Position numbers and translations under genes: made by a program | Notes under the pieces: model-generated | Databases searched by the model: none | Told to the model about the DNA's origin: nothing | The model's input: only the letters and a program-made list of their open reading frames with translations | Shown: piece after piece, positions 21,041 to 33,961 of the stretch | Numbering within the stretch: the stretch's first letter is position 1 | How the letters are laid out: each line of letters starts with the position of its first letter | NCBI GenBank assembly: GCA_038093975.1 | Contig: JBBPTG010000001.1 | Span: 434,001 to 498,000 of the forward strand | Length of the DNA stretch: 64,000 nt | Direction of reading: 5' to 3' | Source: Chalciporus piperatus | Lineage: Eukaryota > Basidiomycota > Agaricomycetes > Boletales > Boletaceae

Positions 21041-22333
21041 CTAGATGTCTAGATCCTCGTCAGGATCGTCATCGTCGATGTCGTCAGCTGAGTCTGGCTC
21101 ATATAAAATGGCCCCTGCTGTGGAAGGCGCCGAGGGCGCGAGTTTACCTGCAACGATGGAATTAGATGTACCCTTCCATACAACTTGAAAGGGGAGGTCT
21201 TACCTTCATGAGCGTAGGGCAGAGGAACTTGCGCCCTCGATTTCTCTTGAGACGGGGTGAGGTTGAGGTTGAAAGACACGCTTTGTGTGGAAGCCGGTGA
21301 TTTCTAATAATTTTCTGTCAGAGACGGTTTATTAGAAGCGAGGATACAAACCTCATCAGCGGATTTCATTCGGAACCATATGCTTCTCAGGCTATCGAGT
21401 TTCTTGAGATCCTCGGGACCATCACCCTTCCACGCTTCAACGGTCCGCTCGATTCCACGCTTACGGCCGTTGGAGGTCGTTCCCCTGATGATCAACTCGA
21501 CAACGAACTCTCGGGCATCTCCCCCACCCCCAGAACATGTACCATTGCCATCGGGTCCATACACCAAATGCTCACTTTCGCGACCGCGTTCGGAAACTGG
21601 GATGAAAACAGTCCAAAACTTTTCCGTCGGTCCAGCTGGCGGTGGATGTGTGAGGTACGATGATGCAAGATGGCCAAGTAGAGCGGGAGGGTGTGCAATG
21701 ATGTGTGTCAGAGTTGGAGAAAGTTGAGTCTGTGTCAAGATCGGCAATAGGGAGCACGCAAGAAGGTGTAGGATCAACACCGATGGTTCTATGGCGCACG
21801 CAGTCAGCGAAACTTGGAAACGGAAGAACTGACACTACAGACGCGATCGGGATGTGATAAGGTGAAGAAGACCCTTTATGAACATGTATGCCTGTGTGTC
21901 CGATGCGAGATCCGCTGCCAAGGTATCAACAGAGTCGATGATGACATGAAGTGATCCACTATGCGCTGCTCGGGGTAAGCGTCGCCCAGGTTCGGCTCAA
22001 AAGATTCAGATTACAGAAAGATTACAGACCTGCACTAATAGCAGCCAATACTTCATGGCGTGAATCATGCGCGTCATACCCAGGGACCCGTTCAGTGTAA
22101 TCGAACACCCTCAACGAATCCGAGTCGTTTGACGTGTTCGGCCAGCCTGCGATCAACGAGCTTGGAGGATAGAGGAAACAAAACAGCAATGTTTGTGCTG
22201 GACGTCTTGCAGGCTGGATCAGTCTGCGTAGCACTGGCAGGCAAGTCTGTGAGGTAGAAGATTGTAGAAGGACCAAAGGTTGGTGCGGGCGTGAGCTACC
22301 CGAGTTGGTGATGATGGAGGACAGAGACATCAT
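21041..22333 (-). CDS. ELP5: Elongator complex subunit 5
   Basis: RecA-like subunit of the Elp4-5-6 ring of Elongator, which modifies wobble uridines of tRNAs. Five exons (22030-22333, 21843-21965, 21352-21788, 21204-21303, 21041-21147) give 356 residues. The N-terminal half has the RecA-like hydrophobic strands (HQPLVLLQSS, QTLLFCFLYPP, LHVIIDSVDTL, PSVLILHLLACSLLP). The C-terminus is the best fingerprint: SFNLNLTPSQEKSRAQVPLPY followed by AILYEPDSADDIDDDDPDED, the acidic end found in Elp5 homologues. Like other Elp5 proteins it lacks a Walker A motif. Its ATG lies only 68 bp below the stop of the upstream co-directional GNAT gene. Confidence 0.8.
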
Positions 22334-22401
22334 TGTCGAAGCAGGAATGTTTGAAACTCAATAGAATACAAAATCTATTATCCATTGAAACAATCTCAAC
22401 A

Positions 22402-23325
22402 TCAAGTAGACGACTCCTTGCTTTGGTCCTTCTCCCATCGAGTTCTCTCCAGCGTCATGACATCCTTTCTCCAGCCCAAGATTCCGAGTTTCCCGGCCTG
22501 CTTCTCAACCTTAAATCCCAGCCGACGCAAAGAGTCATATGTGAAGCCAACAAGGGGAGTGGCTGATGCCTTTATGGTCTTGACGTCCTTCGTCGTCGTG
22601 AACACATGACGGACAGCGAATGCTAGGAGGTCATCTTCTATTTGGGCCTTGCGGTAAGGTATTTCCGCATAAAAGTGTCGGATGGTTGCGACAGAGGACG
22701 TCCCTTTGGTATAGTGATCTTTTGACTTGTCTTGAAGGAATTTGCCCTTTTCGTCCTTCTTGAAACAGCTCTGCTCGGATTCCGAATCTTTCGAGGCGTC
22801 GACGGCAATGAGACCGATGAACTTGCTTCCGTATTCGAGGATAAAAAGCCCCGAAGCTAGCGACCGAGAATAGTATTTTTGAAGGTTTGCGAAATCAGGC
22901 TTGTACATGAGGTCAGTTGCAGGATCTTCGAAATACGGTCGGTTAATCCTGGAAGATAACATGAGTGCATGTACTAGTCGGTGAAAGAGAAAGGTGTACC
23001 AATCGATCCCGTAGAGTATCGGGAATCCACAACAGCCGAAAGCTGGCAATGGGCCCATCCATCCCAGCACACCATATTCTGGCTTGGGCCACCATTCAAG
23101 CAACTGAATCATGATGCATGACATTACTACCCATATGCTGAATGTCAGAGGATGGAACGTAGCTTGAGAATTGCATGAAAAAAAGGCTCGAACAGACAGT
23201 TGAGGAGACATACCTCGCTTATTGGCGACCGGGAGGCCCTCCATGGCTGCGAGACTAAGTGTGTACTTGACATATGTTTCATCCTCAGGCTTGAACAAGC
23301 GGATGATAGCCTTTGGCTCGACCAT
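22402..23325 (-). CDS. GNAT-like acetyltransferase fold with N-terminal membrane segments
   Basis: Exons 23214-23325, 23000-23162 and 22402-22948 give 273 residues. Both introns are 51 nt and can be read through in frame; they were called from canonical GTATGT/CAAG and GTACAC/CCAG ends. Two hydrophobic segments lie near residues 45-100 (TFSIWVVMSCIMIQLL, FGCCGFPILYGI). The C-terminal half resembles a GNAT N-acetyltransferase core: GLFILEYGSKFIGLIAVDAS, then TIRHFYAEIPYRKAQIEDDLLAFAV, and YDSLRRLGFKVEKQAG. The acetyl-CoA loop is not a clean Q/RxxGxG/A. The substrate is unknown. A basidiomycete family with this build exists, but I know no characterised member. Confidence 0.65.
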   Translation of the reverse strand: MVEPKAIIRLFKPEDETYVKYTLSLAAMEGLPVANKRGMSPQLSVRAFFSCNSQATFHPLTFSIWVVMSCIMIQLLEWWPKPEYGVLGWMGPLPAFGCCGFPILYGIDWYTFLFHRLVHALMLSSRINRPYFEDPATDLMYKPDFANLQKYYSRSLASGLFILEYGSKFIGLIAVDASKDSESEQSCFKKDEKGKFLQDKSKDHYTKGTSSVATIRHFYAEIPYRKAQIEDDLLAFAVRHVFTTTKDVKTIKASATPLVGFTYDSLRRLGFKVEKQAGKLGILGWRKDVMTLERTRWEKDQSKESST

Positions 23326-23596
23326 GATTCACTCAGACGCGAAGGGAAGAAGGATGAGTAGACGCAACAAAGCCCTTGTTTAAAGGAATTGACGACCGGC
23401 GACACACGTTCGCCTGTCATTATGCCAATCATTACTGTACACACTCACACCAAGTTCAAGCTCAATTTAGACTTCATTCTATTAGTAGTGCATGTGCCTA
23501 CGGGTAAACTAATCCTGAGAGTCTACCAACGGTGTCATTACTTCTATCTGTAGTTCAAGTTATCTCTGACTCGGAGCTCTCCAAACATCCACCACG
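23326..23596. promoter_or_regulatory. Divergent promoter GNAT-like / dienelactone hydrolase
   Basis: 271 bp between divergent starts. No further feature is seen. Confidence 0.4.
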
Positions 23597-25079
23597 ATGC
23601 TGATCAACACAACATATCACGATGTACCCAGCCAGCTCGACAATGGCCGGCCAATCCGGATAATCGTGATCTCTCCGGTCGTGCCAAACTACCCACAGGC
23701 AAAGTTTCCTGGTATCTTCCCGTCAACCTCACCCTGGTAGACATCTAACTGACACTTTGCACAGGGGTTGTATGCTTCAGGTGGGAGTGGTGCTCACCCA
23801 TCGCAGAAGCAAGCGATAGGATTTGATTGATAAACCTTGGTAGCGAAATCTACCAAGTAACAGGACCGGTCGAACGTTTTGCTGGACAGATCGCCAGTCA
23901 CGGATATGTCGTAGGTGTGTTTGATAGTCACCATGACCTGATATCTTCTCAGGTCGACGGTTCTAGCGTGTCCATCATCCTACCACGAGTTCGAAGGCCC
24001 CGAGCCTCTTCCTTACGATACAGAGGGTACCCACTCCTGATCGTCGATCATCCCCTGAGCCATTGACAGAACTTCGCACCCAGGAACTGACCGCGGCAAC
24101 AGATACAAGGTTGACATCCTTTCCTGAGCCTGACTGCCTCCCTGATAACGTCATTAGATCGAGAAAACAGTCGCTGCCTATGACGAGGTACTCGCTTTCT
24201 TTGTCGCTATGGAGGTTGCGCTGACTGGCCACTGTGTCGCGTTGTCTGATAGGATGCGACGCTTTCAGTCGACCTTCTCGTTTCCCTTCCGAACTGCAAC
24301 GGCCGCATCGCAGGTTTGTGGAGAATAGTATCTCACTCCTTGACTTACAATCATCTTGAAAGCGACGGGAATGTGTCTCGGTGGTCACTTGGTATGATCC
24401 TTTCCTATTCGAATGTGACGGAGTTGTCTTACTATGGCTCAGGCATTCCGAGTACGATCCTTTTCTCCCCCGAAAAGACTATTCCTGAGTGAATCATATG
24501 TTTTCTCAAGGCGGCATTTGACCCCAGAGTGCTTTCATCAGTGTGTTTCTTTGCCACGGATGTTCATAGTGCAACTCTCGGGAAAGGAAAACAAGATGAC
24601 TCACTTGAAAGAGTCCGCAAAAGTGACATGACCGGGAAAGGAGAACTTGTTGTAAGTGCAAATCCCATTGGATCAGACCTTGTATTTTTTGACGGGCAAA
24701 CCTCTAGATGATCTTTGGAAAGCAGGCATGTATACCCCCGCTTTGCGGTCGCTTACGTTCGACTGATTCGTGGTGGAGGATACGCACGTACCTCGTGCTG
24801 GCCGCGATCTCATCAGGAAGACACTCGAAGATGCAAATGTCCCTTGTTCTGTTCGTCGCAACTTGGTGTGCGCCAGGTCACACACTAACATGATTCTCTT
24901 AGTTTCTCGAGGTTCAAGCCCAACACGCCTTCATTCGGGACGAATCATCCAAGGGTCGGTGGGACGCAGCCCTTACGAGGTCGCTCTTTAGCTTCATGAT
25001 GGAAATGTTTGAGAGAACCATTGGCCGCGACCTCGGGCCCAGGGTTGACAGCGGGGCCAAGGTCGAACACGTTTGTTGA
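23597..25079 (+). CDS. Dienelactone hydrolase family protein
   Basis: Alpha/beta hydrolase of the dienelactone hydrolase family, whose bacterial members open lactones in chlorocatechol breakdown; the fungal substrate is unknown. Thirteen exons give only 274 residues: 23597-23711, 23765-23780, 23844-23914, 23967-24026, 24084-24109, 24158-24187, 24253-24313, 24363-24391, 24443-24451, 24511-24651, 24708-24725, 24779-24850, 24903-25079. The triad is visible: Cys in TGMCLGGH, Asp in FGKQDTHVP, His in QAQHAFIRD. Other family stretches are VVACPSSYHEFEG and TEGTDRGNRYK. Exon 9 is a 9-nt microexon (AFR) and the intron at 24726-24778 has a GC donor. All junctions keep frame. Confidence 0.85.
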
Positions 25080-25363
25080 GTACAGTTTCGGATGAGCTCG
25101 AAAAGATCGTCAATAGTGATGGTGTGTTACAATAGTGTTGAACGTGAAGCGTTTTCTTGACGAACAAGCTTGTAATTGCGGTCAACAGCAGCAAAGTCAC
25201 TGGGCATTAACCGGAACCTTGCAATTGTGCTCCTGTCTTCGTTATTGTTTGTACAGCGGGTCGCGCACCGCGGGAAACATTGCAGGTATGAATACCATGA
25301 GAAGTTAAGGAAACAAGGAGAGCAAAGTCAAAAGAGAGAAGAATACAGTAATTCTACATCTAT

Positions 25364-27126
<1,763 letters not shown>

Positions 27127-27138
27127 TTTGATGAGTTT

Positions 27139-27284
27139 CTGTGTAAAGAGATGAGTATCGAGGCTCAGGAACGACGATCGCAAAGATCAGGAATATCGGA
27201 CAGCGATAGATGGCGACGTAGATTACGATCTCTCGATGAGCTATCGTAGAGGAGAGATGTAGAGATGGATGGGATGGTACTCAC
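27139..27284 (-). other. TEF1: TEF1 5'-leader intron
   Basis: A 146-nt intron with GTGAGT donor and ACACAG acceptor ends 12 nt before the TEF1 ATG. Leader introns at this place are common in basidiomycete TEF1 genes and often boost expression. Confidence 0.7.
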
Positions 27285-27821
27285 TTATGTGTACAGAAAT
27301 GAAAGAAAAAAAGTGAAGAAGGGAGAGGAGGTGGTGGTACGAAAGAAAGAGGGAGCGGCTCGATGTTTGCTGATAGTTATACCTTTCCGCTCCGAAAATT
27401 TTTATCGATTCAAAATCGATGCCGGCGATGATAAACTGATATGCCGGCAACTCCGCTCGGCACCGGCCTCGCCGGATCCTGACTCGAGGGACCATACCAA
27501 GGAACTGGAAGCTACATCCAGCCATTGAGCGTCTCTATTGGAATAAATTACAATACAGTCCGTTCATTCTGCGAGTGACCCCCAGGTTATGATACATGCA
27601 ATTCTAACAGCAGAAACAAGACGTGAAGTTGTTACACCTCATGGCAGATCAATGCTTGATAGGGATGCCTCGCGATAAATAGAAACGCAAAAGTAGACGT
27701 CCGGGAAAAGATACGCCAAGTCTATCGGTGCATGCCAAAAGAAGCCGATGGCCACTCATCTGAAGTGTAGATGATCTAATGTATCACGAGGTCTAGCAGT
27801 CCGAGGCCTCGTTCCTCTTGC
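27285..27821. promoter_or_regulatory. TEF1 promoter and PASK-like 3' region
   Basis: 537 bp between the TEF1 leader intron and the stop of the kinase gene, which runs in the same direction. It should contain the TEF1 promoter. A CT-rich tract on the TEF1 strand near 27297-27356 is of the kind seen at translation-gene start sites. Confidence 0.5.
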
Positions 27822-29754
27822 TCAAGTGACACGTGCAGGGAATGCGCTCGGCTGTGGGGAGATTTGAGGCTGATTACCGTATGGTTTCGCCCTGCCCCAG
27901 CCATCGTGATCACTCAGGAAACGACACCGGAGAATGCTCGCAAACGTTGGTCTTGCGTCGACTTCCACCTCCAAACACGCACGCACAAGGGCCGCAGCGT
28001 CCCCAAGAGCCCCCCCGCCGTCCGGCTCCTCCCCCTGGTTCTCCTTGTCATCACCACACCGCTCGTCGAGAGCGATCGACGCACTTGCGAACGGCGACTT
28101 CAACCCTTCCTGCGCCTCGGCAGCAGTCACAAACGGACATTCCCCGACCAGAAGAACGTAGGCAACGACCCCAAAGGCCCAGACGTCCTGCTCCTTACCG
28201 TAGTAACGTTCGCCTCGTAAAATCTCTGGTCCAGCATAATCCAGCCTTGGGAGACAGTGATCAGAGAGGAAAGGGGTTCACAACTGTGAGAACTGTGAGA
28301 GACTCACGTCCCGCTGAAGGTGTCCCATCCGGTATTCTTAATCAATCCTGAACTTCCAAAATCTATCAAAATGCATCGACCATCTGGCCCGAGAACTACA
28401 TTCTCGTCCTTCACATCACGGTGGACTGTGTAGATCGGTCAAACGTTGATCGCGCGGGGCACAGATGCAGTACGCACCGATGCCACGGTCATGCAAAAAC
28501 GAGAGAGCATCGGCCAGCTGACCAAGGTAGCTGCGAATTGACGCAGGGGGGAGGCCCTCTGGATATGCTTCTACTAGATCAAAGAGATCTATCGGGGGAG
28601 AGGGCTCATTGGGAAGATGTTCGGGAGACGTTGATGGTAGGACGAGGTAGTAGTAATGATTATCCTCGAAAAAGTCTAGGAGAGGGCAGATGTTCGGGTG
28701 TCCTTTCACTACCTTACCCTCCTCCCAATAGAAATCCGACTCGGGGATGGGCTGTGAAGATATTGAGAGATGATGTCGCCTCGGATCCCAAGGACGGATC
28801 GGGGGAAGTACGTATGAGGTGGAGGATATGAGAGACATGACATAGATTTCTATTGGTATAGTCCCGTATTCATGATGCCGCTTCCAGCAATCAGCAAGAA
28901 TACGCGATTTGATGACCTGCTTGATGACCAAACGAGGCTGCCACACGGTAAGGACCGTTGTCCATTATGTGAAAGAACCGGCTCCTTACCCCAAGACTTC
29001 CATCTGGTTTGTATTCTCGTGCTTTTTTGACCAAACCGTATGCACCGCGACCAACTTCGTTTTCAATCAAAAAGTCGGAAATTGTCTTGCTATCGGGCAG
29101 GATCTGTGCCTCAGACGTTGGGGTTGGAGGACCAGTGCTGACCGCTGAGGACAAGACGCTCCCGGTACTACCTGAACGACGCAAAATTGGTGGCATGACA
29201 GGAGGCGGTGACGGCGGTTCAATGAAAGCGATCGACACCCGGCCTGCAATCAAGGAGACGCGTTGCTGGGAAGAACGCCTGCGAGGGCGCGGAAGAGTGG
29301 AAGAACGAGATAGAGCCGGACGATTGACTTCGGAGGTATTTGACTGGAGAGGAATCAATGGATGCAAAGATTCCAGAGGAGAAGACGGATGTAGGCGCGA
29401 CGGGGAGGTGTTGATGGGAGAGTGGGTTAATTGTGGGAGTGATGAGGAGTGCGTGTTGATGGCAGGAGTAGCTACCACTGATATAGGGGGAGAGTGTCGA
29501 GGTATTGATTGAGGTTTTACGGAAAGGCTCTTCGGGAGATCATGGAGAGATAGCTGTGGTTTTTTGTCAGGCGAGTAGTCAGCTGGGGATAAACTTGCGT
29601 GATCCTCGTCTTTGGAGGTCGAATCAAAACCACGGCCTATGCAGGTAACACCCCAGCTGTTGCCCACACTAGCGGCTCTGTACAGCATCGGCGGGGCGGG
29701 AACAAGCCAGTCATCATCCTCGAAGGTGAGATCGAGAGTGGACTGGGCGAGCAT
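27822..29754 (-). CDS. PASK-like serine/threonine kinase
   Basis: Protein kinase of the CAMK/PAS-kinase group. Exons 28990-29754, 28478-28937, 28308-28425 and 27822-28245 give 588 residues. The first 225 residues are Ser/Pro-rich and disordered. The kinase domain follows: glycine loop [18 protein letters not shown]-type lysine in [33 protein letters not shown] loop [14 protein letters not shown] in [24 protein letters not shown], and [15 protein letters not shown]. This set is closest to yeast Psk1/2 and animal PASK. I see no PAS domain in the N-terminal part. The ATG at 29754 is the first in frame; upstream exons cannot be excluded. Confidence 0.82.
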
Positions 29755-30271
29755 CAAACAAAGAGGAATGAAGATGTAGCCAGGTCGGGCTGTCGGGTGC
29801 CAGTGAGTGTGTCAAGTTTAGGCAAGACAAGGCGGAGAAGAGTCTAGGATGAGTTCACCCTCGTCTTAACGACCGCGACAGACGAGGACTGCTACTGCTG
29901 CAGGCCGGAGTGTACCCCGATCTAAGTTAAATTACTAATTATGTTCACACGGCGGTAGCTTGGTACCTGGATTTATTTTTGAATTTACTTTTGAGAAAAG
30001 GCTACAAGTTCTAAGGCCTAAGTGATCCAGCTGAACGCTACGATGGCGCGTGGGGTAGGAATTAAATTAAACAACACTGTAGTCCCACTCGTATATATAG
30101 TAATAGCAACGTGCAGATCGGAACGTAATGTCGGCGTTAATCTGTCGAGTGAGAGAGATAGGGGTAAATGTCACAGCCACCTTATTGACATTTGTTTGTT
30201 CCTTCACCGACGTCCAAGGTAGTAATAACGTCTGGTCCTCGCCAAGGTCGTCCTCCTCAAGCTTAAAAATC
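29755..30271. promoter_or_regulatory. Divergent promoter kinase / RPL32
   Basis: 517 bp between the kinase start and the RPL32 leader intron. It should hold both promoters and the RPL32 leader exon. No other gene is seen. Confidence 0.45.
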
Positions 30272-30489
30272 GTGAGTATGTCGTCGTTGTACGCTTACAT
30301 GTGGACAGTTCTCCCCCGTTACTGGTCGTGTTCACCGGGTGCAAGAGTTTGAATCGTGACGAGTGATACCGCGGCTGGATGCATGGTTGGACAATTGGAT
30401 GTAGCATTCCGGGCTCGTCATATTCCTCGTCCTTCGTTTGCCACCTGAGCGTGTCTGGTCTTGACTGGAAGCTAACGTCGCGCCGTTAG
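30272..30489 (+). other. RPL32: RPL32 5'-leader intron
   Basis: Likely 218-nt intron with GTGAGT donor and GTTAG acceptor ending six bases before the ATG. It is four times longer than the usual intron here. I could not find convincing snoRNA boxes in it. Confidence 0.55.
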
Positions 30490-30495
30490 ATCGCC

Positions 30496-31042
30496 ATGGC
30501 CGTCAAGATCCCCATCATCAAGAAGCACACCAAAGCATTCAAGTCGGTTTACCCTTTCCCATCTCTCTCCGCATACTCATCGCCTTGCATATAGGCGCCA
30601 CCAGTCCGATCGTTACCACGGTGTCAAGGAGTCATGGCGGAAACCCAAGGGTATCGATAACAGAGTGAGGCGTCGCTTCAAGGGGCAAGCTGCCATGCCC
30701 AAGATTGGTTACGGGAGCAACAAGAAGGTAAATCATGTCTCTTCACCTCCCAACGTCACCCTTCATCATTCCCTCGTAGACTCGCCATCTTCTTCCGAAT
30801 GGCCTGAAGAAGTTCCTTGTCAGCAACGTCAAGGAGGTTGACATCCTCCTCATGCACAATAAAAGCTACGCAGCAGAGATCGCACACAACGTCAGCAGCC
30901 GAAACCGCACTATTATCCTTGAGCGGTAAGTCGCTGTCACAATCGATCTTTCTGGACACTCAACTGTGTTTTCCAACAAAGTGCAAAGGCCCTTGGAGTC
31001 AAGGTGACAAACCCTGCTGCACGTCTGCGGTCAGAGGAGTAG
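30496..31042 (+). CDS. RPL32: 60S ribosomal protein eL32
   Basis: Large-subunit ribosomal protein. Exons 30496-30542, 30595-30727, 30780-30925 and 30982-31042 give 128 residues, the usual eukaryotic length. The fingerprint is continuous: [75 protein letters not shown], and [20 protein letters not shown]. It is preceded by a long leader intron, as ribosomal protein genes often are. Confidence 0.97.
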
Positions 31043-31248
31043 TTTGTTACGTTCTTTTTCTCCGGTCCTTTCACATGTATCCATTCCATATGCTGGAGGT
31101 AGCCAAATGCAAATATGCTTCAATAAATGCATTATGCATTATGATTTTTGCTGTACTTCGAAGTCAACTGCGTGACCCCATCTCTTTCCTTATGTGGTAA
31201 AATCTCCTCTTCCCCAGACTTGCACAGTCTCCATTGGTGGTCGACGGC

Positions 31249-32610
31249 ATGAACAGCACAAGGCAAGAACTTTGATGGAGTGGGTACTTCCGCTGATAAA
31301 ACCTGTCTACAGACCCCCCAAGCACGCTGGATCCTGGTACAAGAGCGATGGTAGATCTCCTTAAGCGCTTAGATGTTATCACCTCCACGATTGATACCTC
31401 GTAGCCCAGATGCTAGGCGAGCAGCTACGTGGATGGTTGGCAGCTGTGCAACCCACGAATGACAAGGAATTCACACCTCCTATCTCTGGATGCAGAGCAA
31501 TCATTGCTCCGTTCGTCCGCGCTGCCTAACCTTGCCATCTCTGTCTCACACCGCGCTCTACAGACATGCCGGTTACGAGTGGTCAGGACGAGCTGCCGCT
31601 TGGGCATATAGGTGCATTGATACGACAGGAATGTAAGGTTTCTCAGCTTCGAATGGTGTGGCCAAAACTTACTCATATTCTTTGAAGTAAACGTGTTTTC
31701 ATTCTTGGGCCTGCTCATCACGTTCATCTGAACCGATGCGATGTTTCTGGCTGTGATTATTATGCCACTCCTCTAGGCAACCTACGACTGGATAGAGACG
31801 GTGAGTGATGGCAGGAAATTCTCCGTAGTTTGTGAGTGGGGATGGTGACTGTCTCTGTAGCCATCAGACAACTGCTGAACACAGGGAAATTCGGAACCAT
31901 GTCGATCGGCACAGACAAGGACGAGCACAGCATCGAGATGCACCTCCCATACGTGTATCAGACCTTCCAAGAGTCGGTCGCCCTCCAGAATCAAAGCGGA
32001 TCCGGCTAAACCATTCTATCTAGCTCCGACATCACGGTAGTCCCTATTCTCGTCGGTTCCATCAATAAGACTCAAGAGGAGACATATGGAAGTATCCTCG
32101 CACCGTACTTCGCTGATCCGGAAAACTTCTTCGTGATTTCAAGTGATTTCTGTCATTGGTAAGTTCATTTGATGAAGCTGATCCATTCTATTCACCGTTT
32201 ACAGGGGTAGCTTCTACGGATACACCTTTTACTATCCTGAACCACTCCCCAGCGATGTCCCCGCCATTTTTCTCAAGAGCTCTGGTTCTCACCAAAGTTT
32301 ATCCCAGAGACCGATTCACGCCTCCATACGTGATCTGGACCAAGAAGCGTTAGACATCCTGACCTTGTCGTCAAGCTCCGAGTTGGATTCTGCAGCAAAG
32401 TCACATGCGAAATTCCTGGAGTATCTAGATCGGACAGGCAACACAATCTGTGGTAGGAAGCCGATAGGTGTTCTTCTTGGTATGCTCTCTGAGCTCGAGA
32501 AGAGTGGCAGGAAAGCCACACTGCAGTTCGTGCGATATGAACAGAGCAGCGAATGTACAAGCGTCTCAGACTATAGTGTCAGCTATGCGAGTGCATACAT
32601 CTCGTTATGA
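31249..32610 (+). CDS. MHO1: MEMO-like protein
   Basis: Member of the MEMO family (yeast Mho1, human MEMO1), a dioxygenase-fold protein tied to copper/iron redox and cell motility. Eight exons (31249-31262, 31313-31350, 31405-31510, 31564-31632, 31688-31800, 31861-31972, 32024-32158, 32205-32610) give 330 residues. Residues matching the human metal site are present: His in [12 protein letters not shown], His in [10 protein letters not shown], and Cys in SSDFCHWG. Also seen are [15 protein letters not shown] and VPILVGSI. The first exon is only 14 nt and is followed by a GC-AG intron (AG before GCAAGA), needed to join MNSTR to PPKHAGSWY. The C-terminal 60 residues match the family. Confidence 0.9.
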
Positions 32611-32734
32611 GAACCTTTAAATCACTTCGATGGCATAAAGTTGTACTACCAGTCCTATTTGTAATAAGAATGTAGATATATCTGCCACCAATCAACATTG
32701 GGTATCTTGTATAGCACGATCGTATCTTCGAGAT

Positions 32735-33892
32735 CTATAGCATACTGGGGTAAATCTGTGGCCCAAACGTGTCATCCTGTTCGTCTTCCGTGCCCGGTAC
32801 TCCAGTGTCATGCACAACCTGTCCGGGAACGTCAGGACGCATTTTCAAGATAGTAGTGAAGCACCCACTTTGCCAGTCACAGCATCAGCCACCATATCCT
32901 CGAACCCCCAGTCTCTCAATGCCTCTTGGTTCGTCAAATGGGAACTAGAGGCCAGCAATACAGTGTCCCACTGTGAGGCACTCGATGCACCCGCGGAATC
33001 GTGTTTACGTGAAAATTGCGAAAGGGTGCAGCAGCCAACTCTGACCGGTAAATCTGGCTGCGCGGCAAGACTCCTACACATTGCAATGATCGTTGCTGCA
33101 TGAGAGACAAGAAGGATGCGCTTATGGTGCTTCATGTCTGACCGCGCTTCGACTTGCTGCACGATACACTTGAGGACGTCGGTCGTCCGAGCATGGATCT
33201 CGCCCAGATCTTCCCCCTTGCGAGGGGGGAGCCAGACTGAGCTCCATGAGGGATCGATTGTGACGGAGTTCCAGGATGGACTGATCTCGGGTAACATTGA
33301 TCGTAGTTCCACGGCACTCTTTGGTCTCGGCAACAAACCTGTCCCTGGAGCAACGGGGGAGTACCATTCTGACAGACCTGGTTTGTGTCTATCAGGAGTC
33401 CGGCTTTGCAACACGTGTGAATGCGGACAGACCGTGTTCGACATAGATCGGTAGACCTAGACGTTCTGCGACGGGCTTGGAAGTTTGAAGACAACGATCT
33501 ATTCGTGTCGATGAACTCCTGGAATTGATCACAAGGGAAGGACTTACAATATGGGGAACTGAGTATTGCCGTTGGTCGCTCATCCTCTGGGAGCGACTCT
33601 AGGTAAGTGGCCAATTCTACAGCCTGAACCTGGGACAAGGTCGTCAGGAGCTTAAATTAGCGAGGAATCAACAGTATTACCTCTCCAAACGCAGCAAGCG
33701 AAGGGTCTCTGGCGAGACCTGTCGGGCTCGCCCTATACCCATGTTCTCATATGAAGCATGATAAGATTACGAGGCCACTAACCAGGTCAAGGCGCCCCAG
33801 TTAGCTCTAAAGCCTGCACTGCGTTTGAACGTAGCAAAGATTCATGTAGTGGGAGACTCACCATGTCTGGCGATATAGATAGTCTCTATCAT
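32735..33892 (-). CDS. Histidine phosphatase (phosphoglycerate mutase-like) protein
   Basis: Seven exons (33862-33892, 33783-33813, 33681-33732, 33548-33629, 33433-33498, 32869-33377, 32735-32818) give 284 residues. The RHG catalytic motif is at the start (IYIARHGFRANWG), followed by SPTGLARDPSLA, AILSSPYYRCLQTS and the second histidine in RILLVSHAATIIAM. The last exon, added through a GTGGGT donor, supplies VVHDTGVPGTEDEQDD and FGPQIYP. This overall shape resembles the fungal proteins related to yeast YOR110W (Tfc7, the tau55 phosphatase-like subunit of TFIIIC), although most such fungal proteins are annotated only as phosphoglycerate mutase family. The substrate is unknown. Confidence 0.82.
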
Positions 33893-33961
33893 GGTTAAGG
33901 CGTGATCGTGAATATCGGGGTCGATCAGCAAGTTTGACAGGCCACCGAAATTCAAATCAAT

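Noticed and set aside
30272..30489. A box C/D snoRNA in the RPL32 leader intron
   Set aside because: A CTGA is present, but no good box C or terminal stem was found by eye.
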